This document shows positions 17,535-25,531 of a stretch of DNA of 64,000 nucleotides, in pieces. This stretch comes from Caulobacter sp. 602-2 (lineage in GTDB: Bacteria; Pseudomonadota; Alphaproteobacteria; Caulobacterales; Caulobacteraceae): NCBI RefSeq assembly GCF_011043625.1, contig NZ_JAAKGT010000010.1:1-64000 (forward strand). Reading direction: 5' to 3'. The notes beneath the pieces were generated by a model, which had not been told where the DNA came from, made no database searches, and saw nothing but the letters and a program-made list of their open reading frames with translations. How positions within the stretch are numbered: position 1 is the first letter of the stretch; each line of letters opens with the position of its first letter. Position numbers and translations under genes: made by a program.

Positions 17535-19427
17535 TCACTGGCAGGCGAGGCACTCTTCGTAGTCGGTCTTGGCCGGGGCGTCGAAGCCGCCGGCGGCCTC
17601 CTCGCCCTTGCCGTCGGCGCCGGCGTAGGCCGCGCGCTGAACCGACTTGGAGCGCAGGTAGTATAGGCTTTTGACGCCGCGTTCCCAGGCCATCCAGTGC
17701 AGCATGTGCAGGTCCCACTTGTCGACGTCGCCCGGCAGGAAGACGTTGACCGACTGGCTCTGGCAGATTTCCGGCGTGCGGTCGGCGGCCAGTTCGACCA
17801 CCCAGCGCTGATCCAGTTCGAAGGCGGTCTTGTAGACGTCCTTCTCGTCCTGGCTCAGGAACTCCAGGTGCTGGACCGAGCCTTCGTTCTCCAGGATCGA
17901 GCCCCAGACCACGTCGGTGTTCTGGCCCTTCTCCTCGAGCAGCTTCTCCAGGTAGGGGTTCTTCACCGCGAACGAGCCCGACAGGGTCTTGTGGGTGTAG
18001 ATGTTGGCCGGGATCGGCTCGATGCCGGCGCTGGTGCCGCCGCAGATGATCGAGATCGAGGCCGTCGGGGCGATGGCCAGCTTGTGCGAGAAGCGCTCCA
18101 TCGAGCCGCGGTCGGCGGCGTCCGGGCACGGGCCCTTCTCTTCACCGATCTTGATGCTGGCCTTGTCGGCCTCGCGGCGCAGGTGCTTGAACATCCGCAT
18201 GTTCCAGCTCTTGGCCAGGGCGCTTTCGAACGGCACGTTCTGGCTTTGCAGGAACGAGTGGAAGCCCATCAAACCGAGGCCCACCGAACGCTCGCGCATG
18301 GCGGCGTAGGCGGCGGTCGAGGCCGCGTCCGGGGCGCGATCGATGAAGTCCTGCAGGACGTTGTCGAGGAAGCGCATGACGTCCTCGATGAAGGTCGGGT
18401 GGTCGCGCCACTCCAGATAGGTCTCGGCGTTGACGCTGGAGAGGCAGCACACCGCGGTGCGCTCCTGGCCCAGGTGGTCGGTGCCGGTGTGCAGCATGAT
18501 CTCGCTGCACAGGTTCGACTGGCGCACCTTCAGGCCCAGTTCGCGCTGGAACGAGGGCATGGCGCGGTTCACGCTGTCGGAGAAGATCAGGTAGGGCTCG
18601 CCGGTCTGCAGGCGCAGCTCGAGGATCTTCTGCCACAGGCCGCGGGCGTCGACTTCGCGCAGGACCTCGTTGGTCTTGGGCGAGCGCAGGCCGAACTTCT
18701 GGCCGTCGCGCACGGCGTGCATGAACTCGTCGGAGATCGAGATGCCGTGGTGCAGGTTCAGGGACTTGCGGTTGAAGTCGCCCGACGCCTTGCGGATCTC
18801 GAGGAACTCTTCGATTTCCGGGTGGTGGATGTCGAGATAGACGGCGGCCGAGCCGCGGCGCAGGGACCCTTGCGAGATCGCCAGCGTCAGGCTGTCCATC
18901 ACGCGGATGAAGGGGATGATGCCCGAGGTCTGGCCCTGGCCCTTGACCTTCTCGCCGATCGAACGGACGCCGCCCCAGTAGGTGCCGATGCCGCCGCCGT
19001 TGGCCGCCAGCCAGACGTTCTCGTTCCAGACGCCCAGGATGCCGTCGAGGCTGTCGTTGACGGCGTTGAGGAAGCAGCTGATCGGCAGGCCGCGATCGGC
19101 GCCGCCGTTGCTGAGCACCGGGGTGGCCGGCATGAACCACAGGCGGCTCATGTAGTCGTAGACGCGCTGGGCGTGGTCGGCGTCGTCGGCGAAGGCCGTC
19201 GAGACGCGCGCGAACATGTCCTGGTAGGACTCGCCCGGCAGCAGATAGCGGTCTTCCAGCGTGGTCTTGCCGAAATCGGTCAGGAGCGCGTCGCGCGAGC
19301 GGTCCACCTGGACCTTGCGCACCAGCGCCAGGGCCGGACGCTCCTTGAAGGCCGACGCAGGGCGCGCGGCAGGTTGAATCTTGGTCGCTTCACCAGCGGT
19401 CATGAGCAGAACCCGTCCATTTACCAT
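17535..19427 (-). CDS. nrdA: Class Ia ribonucleotide reductase, alpha (catalytic) subunit
   Basis: A 630-residue catalytic subunit. C118 (PISCFL), N305-C307-E309 (SNLCSE) and C327/C328 correspond to the E. coli active-site set C225, N437, C439, E441 and C462. Y589-Y590 are the radical-transfer pair, and the C-terminal CLAC (C626, C629) is the swinging dithiol, spaced CxxC rather than the longer spacing of E. coli. The roughly 90-residue N-terminal ATP-cone is absent, so activity inhibition by dATP through that domain is not expected. The ATG at 19427 has a weak SD. M9 at 19403, behind GGACGGG, is an alternative start. Two NrdR-like boxes lie 37-78 bases upstream. NrdB is encoded 13.7 kb away. 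Confidence 0.97.
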   Translation of the reverse strand: MVNGRVLLMTAGEATKIQPAARPASAFKERPALALVRKVQVDRSRDALLTDFGKTTLEDRYLLPGESYQDMFARVSTAFADDADHAQRVYDYMSRLWFMPATPVLSNGGADRGLPISCFLNAVNDSLDGILGVWNENVWLAANGGGIGTYWGGVRSIGEKVKGQGQTSGIIPFIRVMDSLTLAISQGSLRRGSAAVYLDIHHPEIEEFLEIRKASGDFNRKSLNLHHGISISDEFMHAVRDGQKFGLRSPKTNEVLREVDARGLWQKILELRLQTGEPYLIFSDSVNRAMPSFQRELGLKVRQSNLCSEIMLHTGTDHLGQERTAVCCLSSVNAETYLEWRDHPTFIEDVMRFLDNVLQDFIDRAPDAASTAAYAAMRERSVGLGLMGFHSFLQSQNVPFESALAKSWNMRMFKHLRREADKASIKIGEEKGPCPDAADRGSMERFSHKLAIAPTASISIICGGTSAGIEPIPANIYTHKTLSGSFAVKNPYLEKLLEEKGQNTDVVWGSILENEGSVQHLEFLSQDEKDVYKTAFELDQRWVVELAADRTPEICQSQSVNVFLPGDVDKWDLHMLHWMAWERGVKSLYYLRSKSVQRAAYAGADGKGEEAAGGFDAPAKTDYEECLACQ

Positions 19428-19460
19428 GCGCTTGCGAGAAGCCGTCCGCTTCCAGCGAAG

Positions 19461-19508
19461 CCGCTAGATATAGTAGGGCGTTGCGCCCCCAGAGCCCATA
19501 TATGGGGC
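19461..19508 (-). promoter_or_regulatory. Pair of NrdR-box-like sites upstream of nrdA
   Basis: Box 1, CTAGATATAG (19464-19473), matches the core CwAtATaTwG at 9 of 10 positions. Box 2 is the perfect 12-bp palindrome CCCATATATGGG (19495-19506), matching the core at 8 of 10. Their centres are 32 bp apart, three helical turns, as in characterised NrdR operators. Confidence 0.75.
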
Positions 19509-19751
19509 CACAGGCGCCGCCGTTTCGTCAACGGCTTGTAACGCCTCCGAGGCGAGTTTTTCGTTAACAACCTGTGAACGCGTTGAGGTTCTCGGTGTGG
19601 ATCAAGGGTTTGCCCACACGATAATTTTTCGCCGCGTCATCGCGCCGCACCGGCGTTAACGAAGCTCCGCGACCGGAGCGCCTGCCCACCCGTCGATTCC
19701 GGATTCTTCGGAAGGGTTCGGAGCAAAAAAGAGCGGGGATATTCCAACAGA

Positions 19752-19919
19752 GATCCCTCTCCCCCTGCGGGAGAGGGTGGCCCCGCAACGCGGGGTCGGG
19801 TGAGGGGTCGAAGGCCCTCTGAGCCGCGAAAACCGATCGACCGGGCGCGACGTCAGAATTCTGAGAAACCCCTCATCCGACGGCTGCGCCGCCACCTTCT
19901 CCCGCAAGGGGAGAAGGGG
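19752..19919. repeat. Palindromic intergenic repeat (CTCTCCC...GGGAGAGGG type)
   Basis: The left part GATCCCTCTCCCCCTGCGGG continues into GGTCGGGTGAGGGGTCG. The right part begins TGAGAAACCCCTCATCC and ends TCTCCCGCAAGGGGAGAAGG. The same halves occur at 62348-62517 with different central sequence. Confidence 0.85.
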
Positions 19920-19942
19920 AGCCAGACTTGACCAAACAGCAA

Positions 19943-19970
19943 AAGGCCCCGGAGTTTCCTCCGGGGCCTT
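19943..19970 (-). terminator. Intrinsic terminator of the ompA-type gene
   Basis: A 12-bp stem (AAGGCCCCGGAG 19943-19954, complement 19959-19970) has a 4-base loop. It is followed on the minus strand by TTGCTGTTTGG, 41 bases past the stop. Confidence 0.8.
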
Positions 19971-20011
19971 CGCATTCGTCGGGAAGCCTGAGCTTCCGTT
20001 CGGTCTCGATC

Positions 20012-21211
20012 TTAGAAGTTGATCGAGATGGTCGAACGGCGGTTCAGCGGTTCCTTCACGCCGTCGCCGGTGGCGACGGCCGGAGCGGTTTCACCCTTCC
20101 AGTCGACCGCCAGGGTCGATTGGGCGACGCCCAGACCGACCAGAGCGTCGGCCACGGCCTTCGCACGACGTTCCGACAGGCGGACGTTGTACTTCGGCGA
20201 GCCCGAGGTGTCGGTGTGACCGACGACCACCAGGCGGGTGGCCTTGCCGTCGTTGGCGTACTTGGCGGCTTCCGAAACCACCGACTGGGCTTCCGGCGTC
20301 AGCACGTACTGATCGAACGGGAAGTAGACGATGAATTCACGCGCTTCGTACACCGGGGCCGGCGGAGGCGGCGGCGGGGGCGGAGGCGGCGGAGGCGGCG
20401 GGGGCGGAGGAGGCGGCGGCGGCGGCGGGGGCGGCGGCGGGGGCGGCGGAGCCGCGAACGAGTACCGCAGGCCGACCGTCAGCGACTGGTCCTTGTACTG
20501 GCCTTCGAAGGTGCCGGGCTGCAGAGCGCCCGAACCCGTCGACTTCCAGCTGTGGTCGTCGGTCGAGAAGTAACGGTAGGTGACGTCGAGCTTCAGCTTG
20601 TCGGTCGCCTTCCAGGCCAGACCGGCGATGCCCTGCCAGGCGATCGCGATGTCGTCGTCGTCGACGGTCAGGTTCTGGATGGCGGCTTGGCCGGCCGGAA
20701 CGCCCGAGAACTGGCCCAGGGTGGTGACGTCGAGACGGTTGACGCCGAGGCCGGCGCCGACGAACGGGTTCAGCTTGGCGTCCGGAGCGAAGTCGTACAG
20801 GACGTTGAACATCAGCGACCACGACTCGATCGAGCCCGACGGCGAACCGCACTTCGGGTTCGCGGCGGTGCGCGTCACGCCCGGGGTGCAGAGGCCGATC
20901 GGCTGCTGACGGACGGGGTTGCCGCGGACGCCTTCCAGGTCGCCCGGACGGTAGCCGCCTTCGAGTTCAGCGCGCCAGTTCGGGGTGAACTGGTAGCCCA
21001 GACGCACGAAGCCGGCCCAATCGGACTCCGACTTCCAGGTCCAGTGATAGTGCTGACCGTCCGGAGCGTTGGCGTCCGACTCGCTGTTGACAGCCGTCGG
21101 CCAGTGGTAGCCGAGGTCGACCGCGCCATACCAGCCGGTCTCTTGGGCCGAAGCGCCCGACGCGGCGAACACCGCGGCCAGGGCGGCTCCCGCCAGGAGT
21201 TTGAGTTTCAT
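20012..21211 (-). CDS. OmpA-family outer membrane protein with polyproline linker
   Basis: A 399-residue protein: signal peptide (1-22, cut after ASGASA), N-terminal eight-stranded barrel (about 23-250, starting ETGWYGAVDLGYHWP), a run of exactly 30 prolines (255-284), and a C-terminal OmpA peptidoglycan-binding domain (about 292-399) with VVVGHTDTSGS and NVRLSERRAKAVADAL. It anchors the outer membrane to the wall. The proline run is encoded by CCG, CCT and CCC codons at 20360-20449. The cysteine pair in the barrel (GLCTPG, PKCGSP) may form a disulfide. The gene appears monocistronic and is probably abundant. A TATAAC-like -10 sits at 21258-21263. Confidence 0.93.
   Translation of the reverse strand: MKLKLLAGAALAAVFAASGASAQETGWYGAVDLGYHWPTAVNSESDANAPDGQHYHWTWKSESDWAGFVRLGYQFTPNWRAELEGGYRPGDLEGVRGNPVRQQPIGLCTPGVTRTAANPKCGSPSGSIESWSLMFNVLYDFAPDAKLNPFVGAGLGVNRLDVTTLGQFSGVPAGQAAIQNLTVDDDDIAIAWQGIAGLAWKATDKLKLDVTYRYFSTDDHSWKSTGSGALQPGTFEGQYKDQSLTVGLRYSFAAPPPPPPPPPPPPPPPPPPPPPPPPPPPPPPAPVYEAREFIVYFPFDQYVLTPEAQSVVSEAAKYANDGKATRLVVVGHTDTSGSPKYNVRLSERRAKAVADALVGLGVAQSTLAVDWKGETAPAVATGDGVKEPLNRRSTISINF
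20360..20449 (-). repeat. 30-codon proline tract
   Basis: Thirty consecutive CCN codons inside the ompA-type gene form a GGC-rich low-complexity tract on the plus strand. Codons are mixed (CCG, CCT, CCC), so it is not a perfect triplet repeat, but slippage could still change its length. Confidence 0.9.
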
Positions 21212-21559
21212 ATCAAGAGCCCTCTATTGCCCTGCACGGCCCAACGGCCGAGCATCGTTATACCAAGGCGCACGTCCCGCGAAAGTGTCGGCTCGGCAAC
21301 ACCGTCCAAAGTTTCACAGCGGCGGAGTCCCCCGCGACACCTCGCGGTCACGCCTTGCGAATTCCCCCCCGCCGAATCCGACGGCGTGGTCTCCTCGAAA
21401 GGCGCCCGCGCCTCTCGGTTCGCACGCAAAGCGTTTCCGCGCAAGGCCTTCCGTAGCGTCCGGCCGGTCTTGAGGGCTGAAAAGCGACGCAAATAGTCAA
21501 GTTTTGATCGCGGTGTCGGGATACCAACCGGGCGAGCCGGCGATCTCGCCCCCTTCCCC
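21212..21559. other. Intergenic region upstream of the ompA-type gene
   Basis: This 348-base stretch has no convincing gene. The ompA-type promoter should lie at its left end; a TATAAC-like -10 is visible on the minus strand at 21258-21263, but no good -35 at the right distance. No obvious terminator for the antiporter gene ending at 21560 is seen. Confidence 0.5.
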
Positions 21560-23338
21560 TCACCCCGCGTCGCGAAGACGGCGGCGGCGTCCGCCCAGGG
21601 CGTCCGGACGGTTGAGCACCTTGCGATACTCGTCGCGACGCTCGTGGATCGAGGCGATCACCAGCCCCATCGGCACGCCGACGTCGACCAGAACCGCCTC
21701 CGACAGCTGCAGCGAGGCCTCGATGGTCTCGGGCACGGCGTCGGTGGCGCCCAGCTCGTACAGGCGCGCGGCGTGGCGGGCGTCGCGGGCCCGGGCGACG
21801 ATGGTCAGGTCGGGACGATGGCCCCGCGCGGCCTCGACCACCGCCTCGGCGGCTTCCGGACCGTCCATGGTGACCACCACCGCCCGGGCGTGGTCGAGGC
21901 CGCAGCGCTCGAGCAGCTCCACGCGTGCGGCGTCGCCGAAATAGACCCGGTGGCCGGCGCGGCGGCCCTGCTCGACCAGGCGCGGGTCGCGGTCGATGGC
22001 GATCCACGGCAGGTCGTGGCGGTCGAGCATCTCGCCGACCAGCCGGCCGACGCGGCCGAAACCGACGACCAGCACCCGGCCCTTGGGCTCTTCCACCGAC
22101 AGGTCGACGCCGTCCGGCGCCTCGGTGGTCTCGGCCGGCGCCTTGCGGCCGAGCCGCGCGCCGATCCCGGTCAGGACCGGGATCAGGAACATGGTCAGGG
22201 TGGCCGCGACCAGCACCGCCTGGCCGATGGCCGGCTCGACCACCTCGGCGTCCATGGCGTTGGCCAGCAGCACGAAGGCGAACTCGCCGCCGGCCGCCAG
22301 GGCCAGGGCCGCCTCGCCCGAGGCCCGGTTGGAGAGGCCGAACAGCTTGCCCAGGCCGAACACCATGGCGGCCTTGATCACCACCAGGCCCACCGCCGTG
22401 CCCAGCACCAGAACCGGCGAGGCGACCAGCAGCGACAGGTCCAGGCGAATGCCCAGCGACACGAAGAACAGCGACAGCAGAAGGCCCTTGAACGGCTCGA
22501 TCTTGACCTCGACCTCGTGGCGATACTCGGTCTCGGCCAGCAGCACGCCGGCGACGAACGCGCCCAGCGCCATCGACAGGCCCGACAGCGAACTGACCAG
22601 GCCCGCGCTGATGATCACCAGCAGGCAGGCGGCCATGAACATCTCTTCGCTCTTGGCCTTGGCGACCGAGCGCATCATCGGACGCAGGGCCAGGCGCCCG
22701 ACCAGCACGATGACGCCCAGGCCCAGGGCCGCGGGCAGCAGCGCCAGCAGGCCGCGGGCGTCGAACTCGCCGTGACCGCGCCCCAGGATCGCCAAGGTGA
22801 TCAGGATCGGCGCCACCGCCAGGTCCTGGAACAGCAGCACCGAGAAGGTCGCCCGCCCGCCTTCGGCGTGCAGCCGCTTGCGCTCGGCCAGCACCGGCAC
22901 GGCGATGGCGGTCGACGACAGGGTCAGGGCCGAGCCGATGGCCAGGGCCGCCACCGGCGTCTGGCCCAGCATCATCGCCACCGCGCCCAGCGCCAGCGAG
23001 CAGCCGATCACCTGGGCCGCGCCCAGGCCGAACACGTACTTGCGCAGCAGGCGCAGCCGCTCCCACGACAGCTCCAGCCCGATCATGAACAGCAGGAAGA
23101 CGACGCCGAACTCGGCCAGCTGGCCGATCTCGTCGGGATTGTCGACGGTGACGTAGTCGAGCCACGGGGCGACGCCGATCAGGCGGCCCAGGCCGAACGG
23201 CCCCAGGATCACGCCGGCCAGCAGGAAGCCGAGGATGGGATTGATGCGAAGGCGCTTGAACAGCGGCGCGACGATCCCGGCCGTGGCCAGGAACAGGACC
23301 AGATCCTTGTAGTCCGCCGGTGAAACCTCGTGGTTCAA
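21560..23338 (-). CDS. CPA2-family cation:proton antiporter with RCK domain
   Basis: A 592-residue inner-membrane protein of the Kef/CPA2 type. About twelve membrane helices occupy residues 10-390, with ILGFLLAGVILGPFGLG and GVVFLLFMIGLELSWERL early and the ion-site segment LSSTAIAVPVLAERK. A cytosolic TrkA-N/RCK domain (about 415-535) shows the Rossmann loop VLVVGFGRVGRLVGEML. It likely exchanges potassium or sodium for protons. KefB/KefC resemblance is general; no ancillary kefF/kefG gene is adjacent. The start ATG at 23338 begins MNHEVSPADYK. A second CPA2 antiporter and an XRE regulator lie immediately upstream. Confidence 0.93.
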   Translation of the reverse strand: MNHEVSPADYKDLVLFLATAGIVAPLFKRLRINPILGFLLAGVILGPFGLGRLIGVAPWLDYVTVDNPDEIGQLAEFGVVFLLFMIGLELSWERLRLLRKYVFGLGAAQVIGCSLALGAVAMMLGQTPVAALAIGSALTLSSTAIAVPVLAERKRLHAEGGRATFSVLLFQDLAVAPILITLAILGRGHGEFDARGLLALLPAALGLGVIVLVGRLALRPMMRSVAKAKSEEMFMAACLLVIISAGLVSSLSGLSMALGAFVAGVLLAETEYRHEVEVKIEPFKGLLLSLFFVSLGIRLDLSLLVASPVLVLGTAVGLVVIKAAMVFGLGKLFGLSNRASGEAALALAAGGEFAFVLLANAMDAEVVEPAIGQAVLVAATLTMFLIPVLTGIGARLGRKAPAETTEAPDGVDLSVEEPKGRVLVVGFGRVGRLVGEMLDRHDLPWIAIDRDPRLVEQGRRAGHRVYFGDAARVELLERCGLDHARAVVVTMDGPEAAEAVVEAARGHRPDLTIVARARDARHAARLYELGATDAVPETIEASLQLSEAVLVDVGVPMGLVIASIHERRDEYRKVLNRPDALGGRRRRLRDAG

Positions 23339-23370
23339 CGCCCCCGCCCCTCCTCGATCAGGTTTCTGTC

Positions 23371-23631
23371 CTAGTCCACGACCATCTTAAGCCGCACGCC
23401 CGGTCCCGGCTCGCCGGTCTCCGCGCCCGGGATCAGCACCGCGCCGCCCGCTTCCAGCGCCTCGATGAGGAGCCTTTCGGTGCTATGGTGCAAGGCGTGG
23501 CGCTCGGTCTCGAAGTCCTTGACCGTGCTGCGCGACACCCCCGCCTTGTCCGCGAGCTCGCCTTGCGACCAGTTGAGCAGCCCGCGGGCGCCCCGACACT
23601 GGGCAGGAAGGAGAATTTTTGCGTGTGGCAT
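23371..23631 (-). CDS. Small XRE-family HTH regulator
   Basis: An 86-residue regulator with one helix-turn-helix domain: ARGLLNWSQGELADKAGVSR followed by STVKDFETERHAL (about residues 14-50). The C-terminal GAVLIPGAE and GPGVRLK are typical of short Cro/XRE proteins in alphaproteobacteria. The ATG at 23631 is preferred since GGGA lies 7 bases upstream. An ATG at 23658 has no SD and falls inside a perfect palindrome (23651-23667), which is more likely its operator. It is divergent from the ybaL-type gene and 32 bases upstream of the other antiporter gene, so control of both is possible. Confidence 0.82.
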   Translation of the reverse strand: MPHAKILLPAQCRGARGLLNWSQGELADKAGVSRSTVKDFETERHALHHSTERLLIEALEAGGAVLIPGAETGEPGPGVRLKMVVD

Positions 23632-23650
23632 CTGGAATCCCACGGGCTCG

Positions 23651-23667
23651 TCACCCATAATGGGTGA
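23651..23667. promoter_or_regulatory. Perfect 17-bp palindrome, candidate XRE operator
   Basis: TCACCCAT-A-ATGGGTGA has 8-bp perfect arms around one base, lying between the divergent starts at 23631 and 23703. It overlaps a CATAAT element resembling a -10. Confidence 0.65.
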
Positions 23668-23702
23668 GTACGCCCGAAAAAGATGACCGTCAAGGAGGCC
23701 CT

Positions 23703-25355
23703 TTGCACCACACCTCGCTGATCGCCACCATCGTCGCGGGCCTGGGCCTGGCTTTCGTCTTCGGCGCGCTCGCCAATCGGTTGAAGCTGCCGGTGCTGGT
23801 CGGCTACCTGCTGGCCGGGGTCATCGTCGGGCCGTTCACGCCGGGCTATGTCGCCGACCAGGAACTGGCCCCGCAGCTGGCGGAGATCGGCGTCATCCTG
23901 CTGATGTTCGGGGTGGGCCTGCACTTCTCGGTCAAGGACCTGATGGCGGTGCGCAAGATCGCCATCCCCGGCGCGGTGGCCCAGATCACCGCCGCCACCC
24001 TGATGGGCGTGGGCCTGGCCGTGGCGCTGGGCTGGGGATGGGGGCCGGGCGTGGTGTTCGGCCTGGCCTTGTCGGTGGCCTCGACCGTGGTGCTGCTGCG
24101 CGCCCTGCAGGAGCGCCGGCTGATCGAGACCGACCGCGGCCGCATCGCTGTCGGCTGGCTGATCGTCGAGGACCTGGCCATGGTGCTGGCCCTGGTGCTG
24201 CTGCCGGCGCTGTCGGGCGTGCTGGGCGGAACCGCCCCGGCCCACGCCTCGGGCGGCATCCTGGGCGCCTTCGCCCTGACCATCGGCAAGGTCGCCGCCT
24301 TCGTCGCCTTCATGCTGATCGTCGGCCGCAGGGTCATCCCGTGGATCCTGCATCGCATCGCCCACACCGGCTCGCGCGAGCTGTTCCGCCTGGCGGTGCT
24401 GGCCATCGCCCTTGGGGTGGCGTTCGGCTCGGCCGCGCTGTTCGGCGTCTCGTTCGCGCTGGGCGCCTTCTTCGCCGGCATGATCATGGCCGAGAGCGAG
24501 CTGTCGCATCAGGCCGCCAACGAGACCCTGCCCCTGCGCGACGCCTTCGCGGTGCTGTTCTTCGTCTCGATCGGCATGCTGTTCGACCCGATGGTGCTGC
24601 TGCGCGAGCCGCTGGCGGTGCTGGCCACCGTGGCGATCATCGTGCTGGGCAAGTCGGTCGCCGCCTATTTCATCGTCGTGGCCTTCAAGCGCCCCAAGAG
24701 CGTGGCCCTGACCATCTCGGTCAGCCTGGCCCAGATCGGCGAGTTCTCGTTCATCCTGGCGGGCCTTGGCGTGTCGCTGAAGCTGCTGCCGCCGGAGGGT
24801 CGCGACCTGATCCTGGCCGGCGCGATCCTGTCGATCCTGATCAACCCGCTGCTGTTCGCCTGGCTGGACAAGGCGCTGGTCAAGGTCTCGGCCAAGGAGG
24901 GCGCCAGCGAGCCGGTGGCCGCCGCCGCCCAGCCGCACGCGGTGCTGGTCGGCTACGGCCGGGTGGGCAAGGCCGTGGCCGAGGGCCTGAAGAACCGCAC
25001 GCCGCTGGTGGTCATCGAGGACGAGGTCGAGCGCGCCGCCGAGCTGCGCGAGGCCGGCTACGAGGTGGTGCAGGGCAACGCCGTGCGCCCCGAGGTGCTG
25101 ATGAAGGCGGGCCTGGACAAGGCCACCCACGTCTTCGTGGCGGTGCCCAGCCCCTTCGAGGCGGCGCGGATCATCGAGCAGGCCCGCGCGGCCAATCCCG
25201 ACGCCCGCATCATCGCCCGCGCCTACACCGACGCCGACGTCGAACTGCTGGGCCAGATGGGCGCCACCGAGGCCCTGATCGGCGAGCAGGAGATCGCCCG
25301 CGGGATGCTCCAGCGCGCCCCAAGGCGGCAGCCGCCGCCGGCTCCGGCGCATTGA
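23703..25355 (+). CDS. ybaL: YbaL-type CPA2 cation:proton antiporter
   Basis: A 550-residue antiporter. Read from the TTG at 23703 the protein begins MHHTSLIATIVAGLGLAF, matching the MHHATPLI start I recall for E. coli YbaL. AAGGAGG (23692-23698) lies 4 bases upstream of this TTG. An in-frame GTG at 23664 lies in the palindrome and has no SD. About twelve helices (to ~residue 385) include FGVGLHFSVKDLMAVRKIAI and FALGAFFAGMIMAESELS. The TrkA-N domain (about 412-530) shows HAVLVGYGRVGKAVAEGL. It probably exchanges K+ or Na+ for H+. An intrinsic terminator follows. Confidence 0.92.
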   Translation: MHHTSLIATIVAGLGLAFVFGALANRLKLPVLVGYLLAGVIVGPFTPGYVADQELAPQLAEIGVILLMFGVGLHFSVKDLMAVRKIAIPGAVAQITAATLMGVGLAVALGWGWGPGVVFGLALSVASTVVLLRALQERRLIETDRGRIAVGWLIVEDLAMVLALVLLPALSGVLGGTAPAHASGGILGAFALTIGKVAAFVAFMLIVGRRVIPWILHRIAHTGSRELFRLAVLAIALGVAFGSAALFGVSFALGAFFAGMIMAESELSHQAANETLPLRDAFAVLFFVSIGMLFDPMVLLREPLAVLATVAIIVLGKSVAAYFIVVAFKRPKSVALTISVSLAQIGEFSFILAGLGVSLKLLPPEGRDLILAGAILSILINPLLFAWLDKALVKVSAKEGASEPVAAAAQPHAVLVGYGRVGKAVAEGLKNRTPLVVIEDEVERAAELREAGYEVVQGNAVRPEVLMKAGLDKATHVFVAVPSPFEAARIIEQARAANPDARIIARAYTDADVELLGQMGATEALIGEQEIARGMLQRAPRRQPPPAPAH

Positions 25356-25365
25356 GATCAAAAGA

Positions 25366-25403
25366 AACGCCGCGACAGCCCAAGCCGTCGCGGCGTTTTC
25401 ATT
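25366..25403 (+). terminator. Intrinsic terminator of the ybaL-type gene
   Basis: An 11-bp stem (AACGCCGCGAC 25366-25376, complement 25387-25397) with a 10-base loop is followed by TTCATTCG. Confidence 0.75.
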
Positions 25404-25412
25404 CGGGGCGAA

Positions 25413-25514
25413 GACCCCCTCAGTCGCTTCGCGACAGCTCCCCCAACGGGGGAGCATTCTGGCGCTCAAGATCCTCCCCTTCTGGGGGAGGTGGCCCGGA
25501 GGGCCGGAGGGGGC
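25413..25514. repeat. Palindromic intergenic repeat (CTCCCCCTCTGGGGGAGG type)
   Basis: The left part GACCCCCTCAGTCGCTTCGC and GCTCCCCCAACGGGGGAGC faces the right part CTCCCCTTCTGGGGGAGG, continuing GTGGCCCGGAGGGCCGGAGG. The same right half recurs at 36987-37027. Confidence 0.8.
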
Positions 25515-25531
25515 CGCCCCGCCAGGGGCGG

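Larger units (their letters stand above)
19428..20011. other. Intergenic region between nrdA and the ompA-type gene
   Basis: This 584-base stretch has no convincing gene. It contains the paired NrdR-like boxes (19464-19506), a TGATCCACA-like DnaA-box match on the minus strand near 19595-19605, two adjacent GATTC (GANTC) methylation sites near 19694-19708, a palindromic repeat (19752-19919) and the terminator of the ompA-type gene (19943-19970). Confidence 0.6.

Noticed and set aside
20331-20573. A poly-glycine open frame opposite the proline tract
   Set aside because: The complementary strand of a proline run always reads as glycine. The start is not supported, and the ompA-type gene is certain.
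23656-23658. ATG at 23658 as start of the XRE regulator
   Set aside because: It has no Shine-Dalgarno and lies in the middle of a perfect palindrome that is more likely the operator.
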